A stretch of 64,000 nt of DNA from Streptomyces vietnamensis (GTDB lineage: Bacteria > Actinomycetota > Actinomycetes > Streptomycetales > Streptomycetaceae): assembly GCF_000830005.1 (NCBI RefSeq), contig NZ_CP010407.1, forward strand, positions 8,630,001 to 8,694,000, in the 5' to 3' direction. Position numbers and translations under genes: made by a program. This document shows, in pieces, positions 34,295-42,766 of this stretch. The notes beneath the pieces were generated by a model, which saw nothing but the letters and a program-made list of their open reading frames with translations, was not told where the DNA came from and searched no databases. The first letter of the stretch is position 1, and each line of letters starts with the position of its first letter.

Positions 34295-35545
34295 TCACGG
34301 CGGTGGCGACAGGGGGATGACGGCCGTCAGGACCGTCCCCTCGCCGGGCGTCGACTCGATGGTGAGGGTGCCGCCGAGCTGTCGGACACGCGCGCGCATG
34401 GCGGGCAGCCCGTGACCGCGTACGCCGCCCGGCTTCTCGACCGGGTCGAAGCCGCGGCCGTCGTCGGCGATGTCCAGGACGACCTGGTCGTCCAGGTGGC
34501 TGAGGGTCAGGGTCGCGGTGCCGGCGTCGGCGTGCTCGCGGATGTTGGCCAGTGCGCCCTGGGCGATCCGCAGCAGCGCCGCCTGTACGCGGTCGGGGAG
34601 GGCGGTGGAGGGCGTGCCGTCCTGGTGGAAGCGGACCCGGAGGGTGTCGGAGGACTCCCGCCCGGCGAGGGTGCGCAGCGCGTCGTCGAGGCCGCCGCCC
34701 CCGGCGAGGTCGGCGGGCGCGAGGTCGTGGACGAAGCGGCGGGCCTCGGCGAGGTTCCGTTCGGCGATGGACCCGGCGGTACGGATGTGGCGGCGGGCGG
34801 CGGCCGGGTCGGTGTCCCAGAGCCGGTCGGCGGCCTGGAGCAGCATCTGCTGGCTGGACAGGCCCTGCGCGAGGGTGTCGTGGATCTCCATGGACAGGCG
34901 TTGCCGTTCGGCGAGGGCGCCCTCGCGGCGCTCGGTCGCGGCCAGCTCCCGGCGGGTGCGGACGAGGTCGATGATGACGGTCCGCAGCCGGTCGGCCTGA
35001 CGCTGGGAGTAGATGAAGACGGCGGTGGCGACGGCGGCGACGGCGGGCGGCGCGAACATCAGGTTCGGGTCGAAGCCGAAGCGCAGCCGCAGCTTCACCT
35101 GCGCGCCCACGACGAACACGGTGAGCAGGACGACGAGGATGATCGCGGACCGGGTACGCAGGGAGCGCAGGCCCGTGTAGAAGAGCGGCACCGCGCACCA
35201 GCCGAAGCTCGGCGCCAGGGCCACGAGGGTGAGCCAGGCCCCGATGACGGCCGCCAGCCACAGTCCGTGCGCCGTGGTGGGGGTGGTGCGGCGCCCGTCG
35301 GCCCTGCCGCCGCGCCCGTCGGCCTCGCGGGGGCCGAGGACCGGACCGAGCACGTAAAGCAGTGCCAGCACGATGGCGAGGGCGATCACCCAGGGGGTGG
35401 CCGGGGCGCCGGGGTGGACGATCAGGTACCGGGTGAGCGAGGAGCACAGCAGGACGAAGAACGCCACGTGCATCACGGTCGCGAGCCAGCCGGCGTCCGG
35501 ATCGGCCGCCTCCGTGTCGATCGGCGACCGCCTGTCCATCCGCAC
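34295..35545 (-). CDS. Orphan sensor histidine kinase (LiaS/DesK-like)
   Basis: A 416-residue membrane kinase. About five transmembrane helices occupy residues 20-175; HisKA_3 follows with RQRLSMEIHDTLAQGLSSQ (phospho-accepting His), then HATPase_c with IADDGRGFDPVEK and GHGLPAMRARVRQLGG. No response regulator gene is adjacent: the neighbours are a P450 and an ankyrin gene. It either works with a distant regulator or lost its partner. GTG 35545 has GAGGAA at 6 nt. Confidence 0.92.
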   Translation of the reverse strand: MRMDRRSPIDTEAADPDAGWLATVMHVAFFVLLCSSLTRYLIVHPGAPATPWVIALAIVLALLYVLGPVLGPREADGRGGRADGRRTTPTTAHGLWLAAVIGAWLTLVALAPSFGWCAVPLFYTGLRSLRTRSAIILVVLLTVFVVGAQVKLRLRFGFDPNLMFAPPAVAAVATAVFIYSQRQADRLRTVIIDLVRTRRELAATERREGALAERQRLSMEIHDTLAQGLSSQQMLLQAADRLWDTDPAAARRHIRTAGSIAERNLAEARRFVHDLAPADLAGGGGLDDALRTLAGRESSDTLRVRFHQDGTPSTALPDRVQAALLRIAQGALANIREHADAGTATLTLSHLDDQVVLDIADDGRGFDPVEKPGGVRGHGLPAMRARVRQLGGTLTIESTPGEGTVLTAVIPLSPPP

Positions 35546-35646
35546 CGTCCGTTCCTCGTCGCCGACCGTTCCCCCGAGCCCAGGCTATCCGGACGAGCCC
35601 GTTCCGAATCGACCGATCGGCTGCCCCCGTGTCCTCCACCGGGTGC

Positions 35647-35959
35647 ATGGAGGACCGCAACAGCCGACTCCTCGCAGCCGCCCGCCGAGGCGACGCCGAC
35701 GCGGTTCGGGCCACCGCTGGAAGCGGGCGCCGGGGTGGAGGCCCGTGACGAGGAACTGCGCTCCCCGCTGCTGTTCGCCTCGCTCGGCAACCACGTGGAG
35801 GCCGCCCGGGTCCTCCTCGCCGCCGGCGCCGCCCCGAACCTCGCGGACGTGGACGGCGTCACGCCCCTGCGGCACGCGGAACGGCGCGGCTTCGACAGGG
35901 TCGCGGCCCTGCTGAAAGCCGGCGCGGAAACCCACCGTGAAGGTGTTGACCGGCGGTGA
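35647..35959 (+). pseudogene. Ankyrin-repeat protein, frameshifted
   Basis: The first frame reads MEDRNSRLLAAARRGDADAV and soon stops at an in-frame TGA. The ankyrin repeats continue in the next frame as LEAGAGVEARDEELRSPLLF, HVEAARVLLAAGAAPNLADV and GVTPLRHAERRGFDRVAALL, up to the stop at 35959. One extra base around 35711-35716 (GCCACCGCTG) explains the break. The original protein would be about 104 residues with about three repeats, a protein-interaction module. It could be a real mutation or a sequencing error. Confidence 0.75.
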
Positions 35960-36019
35960 TCCGCGGCGGTCCGCGTACGGCACGTTCTCCTCGGTGGCTC
36001 CTCGGTAGGCTGTGCTCTC

Positions 36020-36457
36020 GTGATACGCGCCTGGATCCTGCCGACATTGATGGTCATCAGCGGCTCGCTCGTCGCGATCGGGCTGATCACCAGGGGCAGC
36101 CCCGGCCAAGGCGCAGTGCTCCTCCTGGTGTTCCTGCTGCTCGCTGGGGTGAACTCGCCGCTGATCTTCCCGAGGCCGACCGGCGCGGTGGAGGCGCAGC
36201 GCCGCAGCACGGTCGACGGCCGGCCGATCGTCTACTGGCGGCCGGGATGCAAGTTCTGCATACGGCTGCGCATCCGGCTGGGCCGCCGCGCCCGCCAGGC
36301 GCACTGGGTGAACATCTGGCGCGACCCGGACGGAGCGGCGGTCGTGCGGGCGGCGAACGACGGCAACGAGACCGTGCCGACGGTCGTCGTGGCGGGCCGG
36401 CCGTTCACCAACCCCGATCCCGCGTGGGTGCGCGAGCAGCTCTCGCCTCCCGCCTGA
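36020..36457 (+). CDS. Membrane-anchored glutaredoxin/mycoredoxin-like protein
   Basis: A 145-residue protein. Two N-terminal hydrophobic helices (about 5-25 and 30-48) are followed by a glutaredoxin-like domain (about 68-140) with the redox motif WRPGCKFCIRLRI and the cis-proline region NETVPTVVVAG. In actinobacteria such proteins reduce mixed disulfides with mycothiol. The GTG at 36020 lies 8 nt after a TAGGCT -10 box, so the transcript is probably leaderless. Confidence 0.88.
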   Translation: MIRAWILPTLMVISGSLVAIGLITRGSPGQGAVLLLVFLLLAGVNSPLIFPRPTGAVEAQRRSTVDGRPIVYWRPGCKFCIRLRIRLGRRARQAHWVNIWRDPDGAAVVRAANDGNETVPTVVVAGRPFTNPDPAWVREQLSPPA

Positions 36458-36461
36458 CGGG

Positions 36462-37418
36462 TCAGCTCGCTCCGTCCTCCGTCCACGGGCGGAGCTTCTC
36501 CGGGTTGCGGACCGCCCAGATGCGGGTGATGCGGCCGTCGGCGAGGTCGAACGCCGCCACGGTCGCGGTGACACCGGCGTCCTGCGCCACGAGGCCGGGC
36601 CGACCGTTGACCGTCCGCTCCAGGAGCGTGAGCCCGGGGGCCTTGTCGGCGATGTGGATGAGGTACTGGGCGATGAGCCTGCTGCCCTCGACCGGACGGA
36701 GCACGGTGCCGACCAGGCCGCCGCCGTCGGCCGTCATCGTGGCCTCGGGGTCGAGCAGGTCGACCAGGGCCTTGATGTCCTTGGCCTCCCACGCCTCCTT
36801 GAAGTCCCGTACCAGAGCGGCCTGTCCGGCCACCGGCGCGGCCGGAGCCCGGGAGGAGCCGATGCGGCGACGGGCCGAGGACGCCAGCTGCCGGCAGGCC
36901 GCGGGGGACCGGCCGACGATCTCGGCGACCTCGGCGAAGGGGTACCGGAAGACGTCGTGCAGGATGAACGCCACGCGTTCGGCCGGCGTCATCGACTCCA
37001 GCACGACCAGGAACGCCATGTTCACCGACTCGTCCAGGGTGACCCGGTCGGCCGGGTCGACGGTCTCGGACCGGTCGCCGTCCGTGTGCACAACGGCCCA
37101 CTCCGCGCGGTCGGGCAGCGGTTCGGGTATCCACGGTCCGACGTAGCGCTCGCGCCGGACCCGCGCCGAGCCGAGCATGTCCAGGCAGACCCGGCCGGCC
37201 ACCGTCGTCAGCCAGGCCCCGGGCGAGTCGACGGCCCCCCGCTGCCGGGGCGACATCGCGTACCAGCGGGCGTACGTCTCCTGCACGGCGTCCTCGGCCT
37301 CGGACAGCGAACCCAGCAGCCGGTAGCCGAGGTTGATCAGCCGACGCCGCTCACCGACGACCACGCTCAGGTCCGGCTCGGACAGGTCGTGCCCCGGCTC
37401 GATGGTGGGGGTGCTCAT
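36462..37418 (-). CDS. sigJ: ECF41-type RNA polymerase sigma factor, SigJ family
   Basis: A 318-residue extracytoplasmic-function sigma factor. Sigma-2 and sigma-4 regions occupy about 20-190 (LLGSLSEAEDAVQETYARWY; PFAEVAEIVGRSPAACRQLA). The C-terminal SnoaL-like extension (about 205-310) replaces an anti-sigma factor. All three ECF41 signatures are seen: WIPEP in the linker, DGGG in the extension and NPEKL near the end. ECF41 factors usually control an adjacent carboxymuconolactone decarboxylase, oxidoreductase or epimerase; here the neighbour is a divergent membrane protein. ATG 37418 was chosen over longer frames. Confidence 0.95.
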   Translation of the reverse strand: MSTPTIEPGHDLSEPDLSVVVGERRRLINLGYRLLGSLSEAEDAVQETYARWYAMSPRQRGAVDSPGAWLTTVAGRVCLDMLGSARVRRERYVGPWIPEPLPDRAEWAVVHTDGDRSETVDPADRVTLDESVNMAFLVVLESMTPAERVAFILHDVFRYPFAEVAEIVGRSPAACRQLASSARRRIGSSRAPAAPVAGQAALVRDFKEAWEAKDIKALVDLLDPEATMTADGGGLVGTVLRPVEGSRLIAQYLIHIADKAPGLTLLERTVNGRPGLVAQDAGVTATVAAFDLADGRITRIWAVRNPEKLRPWTEDGAS

Positions 37419-37514
37419 GATCGCGACTGCTCCCTGGTTCGTCTCGTGCGATGACGCTCTCGGCCCTGCGTCCGCTCGACGAAGCACCCCTCCGGAAGGG
37501 AAAGTCGGCCCCCG

Positions 37515-37541
37515 CCTCACATTTCACGGGCCTGCGTCGTC
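37515..37541 (+). promoter_or_regulatory. ECF41-type promoter upstream of the small membrane protein
   Basis: CCTCACA-N16-CGTC, compared with the reported ECF41 consensus TGTCACA-N16-CGTC: five of seven bases in the -35, an exact -10 and exact spacing. It lies 57 bp before the divergent membrane-protein start. Confidence 0.7.
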
Positions 37542-37597
37542 GGACAGACGAGACACTATCGAGCCACTGCCGCGAGGCAGAAGAAAAGGATCACGTC

Positions 37598-38017
37598 ATG
37601 GCCACCACCACACGGACCACGGCAGTTCGGGGCGCCGGCAGCCGCACCTTCCTGCAGGTCTCGATCGCCCTGCAGACCCTCACCCTCTTCTTCCAGGCGA
37701 CCACCGCCGGCCTGCTGCTGGCCTCGCCCCACACCGAGGTGCTGCACAGCGTCGGCGCGCGCGTGACGTACGGCGCGACCATGCTGTACGTGCTGGCCGC
37801 GATCCTGGCCTGGAAGCCGGGCGGTGGCTCGCCCCGCCCCATCGTCTACTCGACCGGCTTCCTCGTCCTCTCCTCGACACAGGTGGTGCTGGGGATCGCG
37901 CACAAGCCGGCCCTCCATGTCCCCCTGGGAGTCCTGATGTTCGCCCTCAGCGTGCTGGCCCTCGGCCAGATCCTCACCGCCCAGCGGAAGGAACGCTCCG
38001 GCACGGGACGGCGGTAG
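37598..38017 (+). CDS. Small four-helix membrane protein, predicted ECF41 target
   Basis: A 139-residue protein with four hydrophobic helices (about 25-47, 58-72, 90-104, 112-130) separated by short loops; no signal peptide and no catalytic motif. It belongs to no family I can name with certainty (DoxX-like topology). AAGGA at 7 nt supports the ATG at 37598. It is divergent from the ECF41 sigma gene, and the intergenic region carries a matching ECF41 promoter, so it is probably the regulated target. A hairpin follows it. Confidence 0.78.
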   Translation: MATTTRTTAVRGAGSRTFLQVSIALQTLTLFFQATTAGLLLASPHTEVLHSVGARVTYGATMLYVLAAILAWKPGGGSPRPIVYSTGFLVLSSTQVVLGIAHKPALHVPLGVLMFALSVLALGQILTAQRKERSGTGRR

Positions 38018-38020
38018 TGA

Positions 38021-38042
38021 CCACCGGGCCGACCCCCGGTGG
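38021..38042 (+). terminator. Short hairpin after the small membrane protein
   Basis: CCACCGGG pairs with CCCGGTGG over 8 bp with a 6-nt loop, 3 bp beyond the stop codon at 38017. Confidence 0.6.
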
Positions 38043-38078
38043 CTGGCGTGATCGCGGAGCCGTTCTACTGTGATCCAC

Positions 38079-38750
38079 ATGTCCGTTCCCGTTCACGCCC
38101 TCGCCCACCGGCCGTTGACGACCGAGGCCGTCGCCGAGCTCGTGGCGTTGCCGGCCGTGCCGCCCGTCCCGGACGACGTCGACGCCGTCGAAGCGGAAGT
38201 ACGACTCCGGGGCTGGCACTGGGAGGACGCGCTCGTCTGCGAGTCCTTCCGCACCGCGCACGGCCACGTGCTCTGTACGGATGTGGTCAGCCCGTTCGGA
38301 TGCCCCGAGGCCCGGACCTTCCTGGTCTTCGGGGAGGTGTACCCCGTCGACCCGCACGACGAGGACATGGCCAACGCCTCGTGGCTGTACGGCCTCGTGG
38401 ACCGCTGGCAGGAGCAGCCCGGCTGGAGCGGCAGCAGGCCGAGCACCGTCGAGGCGTGCGAGGCCGTCCTCGCGCGGGCCGCGCGGGCGGTGACCGACCA
38501 CCTCGGCACACCGCCCGAGCGGACGGTCCTGTCCGCCGAAAGCCTCGTCACCGGGCCGCCCCTGACGCACCGGATCTGGCGCACCGCCACGCACGCCCTG
38601 GTGCTCGGACCGGCGGCCGACAACGGCCCGTACGGCTACCTCACCCACCTGCAGCTGTCCTGCACGCCCCTCGACTGCGGTCCCGGACTTCCGCCCGCCG
38701 AGGACGAGGACGGCCTGGCCGCATGGATCGCCGCGCACATCGACTGGTGA
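38079..38750 (+). CDS. Conserved hypothetical protein
   Basis: A 223-residue soluble protein without signal peptide or membrane helix. Segments such as GWHWEDALVCESFRTAHGHV, VFGEVYPVDPHDEDMANASW and TPLDCGPGLPPAEDEDGLAAW look conserved rather than random, but I do not recognise the family. TACTGT ends 7 nt before the ATG at 38079, a good leaderless-promoter arrangement, so this start is preferred to a GTG 9 bp upstream. It is convergent with the metallo-beta-lactamase-fold gene. Confidence 0.65.
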   Translation: MSVPVHALAHRPLTTEAVAELVALPAVPPVPDDVDAVEAEVRLRGWHWEDALVCESFRTAHGHVLCTDVVSPFGCPEARTFLVFGEVYPVDPHDEDMANASWLYGLVDRWQEQPGWSGSRPSTVEACEAVLARAARAVTDHLGTPPERTVLSAESLVTGPPLTHRIWRTATHALVLGPAADNGPYGYLTHLQLSCTPLDCGPGLPPAEDEDGLAAWIAAHIDW

Positions 38751-38768
38751 CCCGACGGTCCGCGCGGC

Positions 38769-39854
38769 TCAGCGCGGCTCCACGGCCGGCCACGCGCGCG
38801 GGTAGGGCACACGCAGCGACTCGGCCGCCACGGGGGTGTGGCCGGCCGCTGCGTGCAGCCGCCCGTCGCGCAGGACGATGCCGCCGGCGAGCATGGACGT
38901 CACCAGTTCGGCGGCCAGCGCCTCGGGGGTGAGACGCAGGAGGCGCGCGGCGTCGGCCAGCCACGCGCGCGCGTGCAGGTACGGCTCGACCTCCTCGGTC
39001 GGAATGCCGTCGCGGATCATGAGGGCGAAGGCGAAGATCCGGCGGGCGCCGTACCAGACGGCCCCGTCGGGATCGTCGACGAGCCGTCGCCCCCGGCGCA
39101 GGGCGGCGCCGAAGGCGGCCTCGGTGTCGGCGGGGATCGGACCGTGGGAGGGGAGGATCACCCGCGGGTCGAGATCGGCCATCCGCTGGAGGGAGGCGAG
39201 CGCGGTGGTGGCCGCGTCGGGCCCGTCGAGGGCGAGGTCGACCCAGCCGACGTCGTAGTCCGACAGCGCGTCACCGACCACGAGCAGCCGCTCCTCCGGC
39301 TGCCACAGGGCCAGGTGGCCGGGCGTGTGACCGGGTGTGCGGACGACCTCCCAGTCCGTGTCGCCGAGGCGAAGTACCTGCCCGTCGTCGAGCGGCACGT
39401 CGACGGTGTACGGGGCGACGGGCTGGTCCAGGTACTCGGCCGAGCAGCAGCCGGGGTCCCGGCGGGAGATCGCCTCGGCTTCCGGAGCCCCGGCGGCGAT
39501 GCCCGCGCCGGCCGCCTGGAGCAGGGCGTTGCCGCCGACGTGGTCGGAGTGCCAGTGCGTGTTCACGACCAGGCCGATCGTTCCGGCCCGGGCGCGGGCC
39601 CAGTCGGCGGTCTGCTCGGCGTGGCCGACGAACCCGGAGTCGACCAGGGCCGGTTGCCTCCCGTGGAGCAGGAGCGTGTTGGCATCGGGGAACGGCCTCT
39701 GCCACCAGGTCACCCAGGACGGCAGTGACGGCGGGGCGGTGGGGGAGGAGGGGGCGGAAGAGGCAGAGGGCCGGCGGCTCACGGGGCGGGCGGCTCCGGT
39801 GCGGGGACTCGCCGGGCGGGCCTGCGACCGGTCTGCTCCGGCCCGGGGGCTCAC
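38769..39854 (-). CDS. Metallo-beta-lactamase-fold hydrolase
   Basis: A 361-residue metal-dependent hydrolase. The metal motif HxHxDH appears as NTHWHSDHVGG, and further ligands are in VRTPGHTPGHL, VVGDALSDYDVG and LPSHGPIP. The last ~100 residues form a helical extension. The substrate is unknown. It starts at a GTG that overlaps the stop of the preceding hotdog gene (GTGA), with GGAG at 7 nt, so the two are coupled. A longer N-terminal frame is probably spurious. Confidence 0.9.
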   Translation of the reverse strand: MSPRAGADRSQARPASPRTGAARPVSRRPSASSAPSSPTAPPSLPSWVTWWQRPFPDANTLLLHGRQPALVDSGFVGHAEQTADWARARAGTIGLVVNTHWHSDHVGGNALLQAAGAGIAAGAPEAEAISRRDPGCCSAEYLDQPVAPYTVDVPLDDGQVLRLGDTDWEVVRTPGHTPGHLALWQPEERLLVVGDALSDYDVGWVDLALDGPDAATTALASLQRMADLDPRVILPSHGPIPADTEAAFGAALRRGRRLVDDPDGAVWYGARRIFAFALMIRDGIPTEEVEPYLHARAWLADAARLLRLTPEALAAELVTSMLAGGIVLRDGRLHAAAGHTPVAAESLRVPYPRAWPAVEPR

Positions 39855-40156
39855 TGCTCCGCTCCGTTCACGCGGATCAGCGTCTGCTGCCCGGCCGCGA
39901 CGAGCTTCCGCTCGCCGCTGTCCGCGACGGCGCTGGTGCCGCCGGCGTGGAAGTAGCCGTGCTGCTGGGTGACTTCGGGCCGGGCCGGCAGCACGATGTG
40001 CACGCGGCCGGGGCCGATGTGCGCTGTCCGTGCACCGAGGTGGGTCATCAGCCCCTGGCGGTCGAAACTCGCCTGGACGCGCCGGCGCACCTCGGGGCTC
40101 GCCTGTTCCTGGTGTGTCGGGTCTTCCACGTGCTCCCCTTCGACTTCGACGGACAT
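39851..40156 (-). pseudogene. PaaI-type hotdog thioesterase with internal deletion
   Basis: The 101-residue product starts like a PaaI thioesterase (VRRRVQASFDRQGLMTHLGA, GPGRVHIVLPARPEVTQQHG, then YFHAGGTSAVADS, the hotdog helix). It then jumps directly to the final strand ERKLVAAGQQTLIRVNG. About 50-60 residues of the central sheet found in full family members (about 150 residues) are missing, with the frame kept. The acyl-CoA site is therefore probably destroyed. Its stop overlaps the start of the MBL-fold gene. The deletion junction is near 39910-39920. Confidence 0.75.
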
Positions 40157-40345
40157 CACGGTCACGGCGCGGCGCCGGCCCGCGGCCGCCTCGGACCATC
40201 GGGCGTTCCGCCGGCAGGAACCCGCCGATGACGATCATCATGGCACCGGGGACGCGGGCCACGGCCCGGGCGACGGTCGGCCCGCGCGAGCGGGCGCCGC
40301 ATAATCGGTCGACACCCCTGATTCCGATCGGGTTGTCTGGGAGAC

Positions 40346-40900
40346 ATGCCGGAACTGCGAACCGATCGTCTTCTGCTCCGCCGCTGGCGGGAGTCCGACC
40401 TCGAACCGTGGGCGGCCATGAACGCCGACCCCGAAGTCAGGGAGTACCTCGGGGACCTGCAGACGCGGGAGCAGAGCGATGCCGTCGCGGCCCTCATGCA
40501 GGCCGAGTTCGACGAGCGGGGCTTCGGATGGTGGGCGCTCGAGAAGCGGGCGACCGGCGAGTTCGTCGGCCGTGCCGGCCTGGACGTGGTGGACGGGACG
40601 ATGCCCTTCACCGGGGTGGACGTCGGGTGGCGGTTGACGCGTTCGGCGTGGGGGCACGGCTACGCCACCGAGGCCGCCCTGGCCTGCCTGGCCTTCGGTT
40701 TCGAGGTCCTCGGACTGCCGGAGATCCTGGCGTCGACGACCGTCGGCAACCTCCGTTCCCAGGCGGTGATGCGCAGGATCGGCATGACCCGCGATCCGGC
40801 GGACGACTTCGAGGACCCGAGCGTCCCCGAAGGACCGTTGCGCCGGTGCGTGCTGTACCGGACCCCGGCGGCGATGCGCGAGGCCTACCGGGTCACTTGA
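40346..40900 (+). CDS. GNAT family N-acetyltransferase (RimJ/RimL-like)
   Basis: A 184-residue acetyltransferase. MPELRTDRLLLRRWRESDLE is the RimJ/RimL start; VGWRLTRSAWGHGYATEAAL is the acetyl-CoA loop and ASTTVGNLRSQAVMRRIGM the following helix. It resembles the protein at 24467 in family but not closely in sequence. GGGAGAC sits immediately before the ATG. It overlaps the convergent secreted-protein gene by 8 bp. Confidence 0.9.
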   Translation: MPELRTDRLLLRRWRESDLEPWAAMNADPEVREYLGDLQTREQSDAVAALMQAEFDERGFGWWALEKRATGEFVGRAGLDVVDGTMPFTGVDVGWRLTRSAWGHGYATEAALACLAFGFEVLGLPEILASTTVGNLRSQAVMRRIGMTRDPADDFEDPSVPEGPLRRCVLYRTPAAMREAYRVT

Positions 40901-41303
40901 CGACGCTCTGCCCGGCGAGGACCTCCTGGGTCTCCTCCCAGACGAGGTAGACGTTGACCCTTCCCGCGCCGCCCGCCACGTCCGCGGGGACGGAGAACGA
41001 GATCTTGGCGGACTGGCCGCACACCGGGCTGCTGCTCCTGGTGTCGAGGTAGACCCCGTTCGCGGTGAACGTGTCGACGAGGGTCCTCCGGCAGGAGGTC
41101 GAGCTCACGGACTTCTGCTCCCCCTCGATGCCCACCGCCCGGTTGTACCAGGTGATGGTGCCCGTGGTGTAGGTCTGCCCGTAGGGGACGTTGAAGTAGC
41201 TGGTGGGGTAGGTGGAAGCGGCGGCGGGGGTTGCCGGCAGGGCGAAGAGCAGTCCGGCCGTCAGACTCGCGGCGCCGAGCGTGGCGATGGCCTTCGTACG
41301 CAT
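40893..41303 (-). CDS. Secreted protein of unknown function
   Basis: A 136-residue exported protein. The signal peptide MRTKAIATLGAASLTAGLLF is followed by ALPATPAAAS and cleavage near residue 30. The mature ~105 residues contain two cysteines (SCRRTLVDT, PVCGQSAK) likely to form a disulfide, and beta-rich segments YFNVPYGQTYTTGTITWYNR and FSVPADVAGGAGRVNVYLVW. It resembles short Streptomyces exported proteins without known function. GGGAG precedes the ATG; longer upstream frames are spurious. Confidence 0.75.
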   Translation of the reverse strand: MRTKAIATLGAASLTAGLLFALPATPAAASTYPTSYFNVPYGQTYTTGTITWYNRAVGIEGEQKSVSSTSCRRTLVDTFTANGVYLDTRSSSPVCGQSAKISFSVPADVAGGAGRVNVYLVWEETQEVLAGQSVVK

Positions 41304-41422
41304 GTCGTCTCCCGAGGTGTCGTCGCTGAACCGCCGCCCGGCGGCCGGCCGGCGCGGCCCAGTCTCCCGGGAGAGCCGGGCCGGGTCCACAGGGCCTCCG
41401 GAGCCGGTGGTGCCGCCGCCCC

Positions 41423-41908
41423 TCAGGTTCCGGCGGTCGCGGTCCGCGCGATGCGTTCGAGGGTGGTGCGCATGCCGGCCCGGTTGAGGGCGATCCGGCG
41501 CTCGGGGTTGGTCCCGGCGAAGACCGTTCCCAACAGGTCGGCGGCCTTGGCCCGGTACCCGTCGGTCCGCAGGTCCTCCCAGAACTCGGTGAGACGGGTG
41601 CCCGAGCCCTCCGGTTCGAACCGGTAGCCCCAGCGGGCGATCGGCAGCCCGAAGACGCTGATGTCGAAGACGAACTCGCTGTCCGGACTCATCCGGGTCA
41701 CCCGTCCCTGGGTCGGCCAGAGGAACGGACCGCGCCGGTTGAACCCGATGAACCGGCTTCCGGCCCGCGCCGGAGGCCGAAGCACCCATACGGACCGGCA
41801 CTCCGGACTCCAGCGCCCCATGTTCCGGAGGTCCGACACCAGCCGGTAGACGGCCGCCGGCGGCGCGTCGACGACCGTGCTCTCCTCCAGGCTCCACTGC
41901 CGATCCAT
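41423..41908 (-). CDS. SRPBCC (polyketide cyclase/START-like) protein
   Basis: A 161-residue START-fold protein: WSLEESTVVDAPPAAVYRLV, DLRNMGRWSPECRSVWVL, GSRFIGFNRRGPFLWPT and GSGTRLTEFWEDLRT follow the SRPBCC pattern of a large hydrophobic cavity. It may bind a lipid or aromatic ligand, or catalyse cyclisation; no catalytic residues stand out. ATG 41908 has GGGGAG at 6 nt. It lies alone between a secreted protein and a glyoxalase-type gene. Confidence 0.88.
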   Translation of the reverse strand: MDRQWSLEESTVVDAPPAAVYRLVSDLRNMGRWSPECRSVWVLRPPARAGSRFIGFNRRGPFLWPTQGRVTRMSPDSEFVFDISVFGLPIARWGYRFEPEGSGTRLTEFWEDLRTDGYRAKAADLLGTVFAGTNPERRIALNRAGMRTTLERIARTATAGT

Positions 41909-42002
41909 GGCCCGCTCCCCTCGCACCGTGTGGGACTGCCCCCACTTCCTACTCGCGGGTACGTTAGCGGGCGCGTGGGCCGCCTGTCTCCGGGGCCGGG
42001 GC

Positions 42003-42389
42003 TCAGTCCTCGACGTCCTGCGGGTACCAGCGCAGTTCGACCGTGTTGCCGTCGGGGTCCTTCACGTAGACCGACTGGGCCGAGCCGCGTGCGCCCCAGC
42101 GGGGGACGGGGCCCTCCAGGACGTCGAACGTGCCGGAGTCGATGACCTCCTGCCAGTCGAGGGGGTCCACGACCAGGCAGATGTGGTCGACGTTGGACTC
42201 GCCCCGGGGGCGGGAGAAGAGGTCGATGACGGTGTTCTCGTTTATCCGCACGGACGGGAACGACACCTTGCCGGCCCGCCACTCCTCGACCCGCTCGGGC
42301 GCGAGGCCCAGGGCGCCGGTGTAGAACTCGAGGGACTTGTCGACGTCGGTCACATTGAGTACGAGGTGGTCGAAGGCTTTGACTCGCAT
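42003..42389 (-). CDS. VOC family (glyoxalase/dioxygenase-like) protein
   Basis: A 128-residue vicinal-oxygen-chelate protein. KAFDHLVLNVTDVDKSLEFY contains the first metal-ligand His; NVDHICLVVDPLDWQEV and VYVKDPDGNTVELRWYP contain the second His and the terminal Glu, so a metal site is complete. The substrate is unknown; related proteins act on methylglyoxal adducts or confer resistance. It is monocistronic. Confidence 0.92.
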   Translation of the reverse strand: MRVKAFDHLVLNVTDVDKSLEFYTGALGLAPERVEEWRAGKVSFPSVRINENTVIDLFSRPRGESNVDHICLVVDPLDWQEVIDSGTFDVLEGPVPRWGARGSAQSVYVKDPDGNTVELRWYPQDVED

Positions 42390-42766
42390 GATGGGTACCT
42401 CACCTTTCCGGGGTCGGGTCTCGACTTGATGATCATGGTCACCGAGAAGGCCCTGATCAAGAGCCCCGGCCGACCCTGATCCGGACGGAACGGCTCCGGC
42501 GCCCGCTTCCCGGGCCGCCCGCCTCGTGTGGGGCAACAGTGCTCCCATGCTCGCTCACGCATGGTCTCACTGAACGGGGGCGCAGTGACAGAGGGGGCAC
42601 GGGCGGGCGATGCCGTCGGCGGCCGCTACTGGTTGGTCCAGGTGATGGCGTGTGGGGCGGCGTCGTGGTCATCGCGCTGCCCAGGAGCCGATGACAGAGG
42701 TGTGGATCTCAACGAACTGGTGGTGCGCGGAGAAGAAGTGCCCCCCAGGGGACGCCCGACGCCACG
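42390..42766 (+). pseudogene. Non-coding interval with possible kinase relic
   Basis: About 377 bp without an intact gene. On the plus strand (about 42568-42750), a short frame contains GDAVGGRYWLVQV, then ADDRGVDLNELVVRGEEVPP. This faintly resembles the N-lobe start of Ser/Thr kinases (GGRYRLV... and the VAVK strand) but lacks the glycine loop and the lysine. It may be a decayed kinase fragment or chance. The left part should contain the promoter of the VOC gene. Confidence 0.28.
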
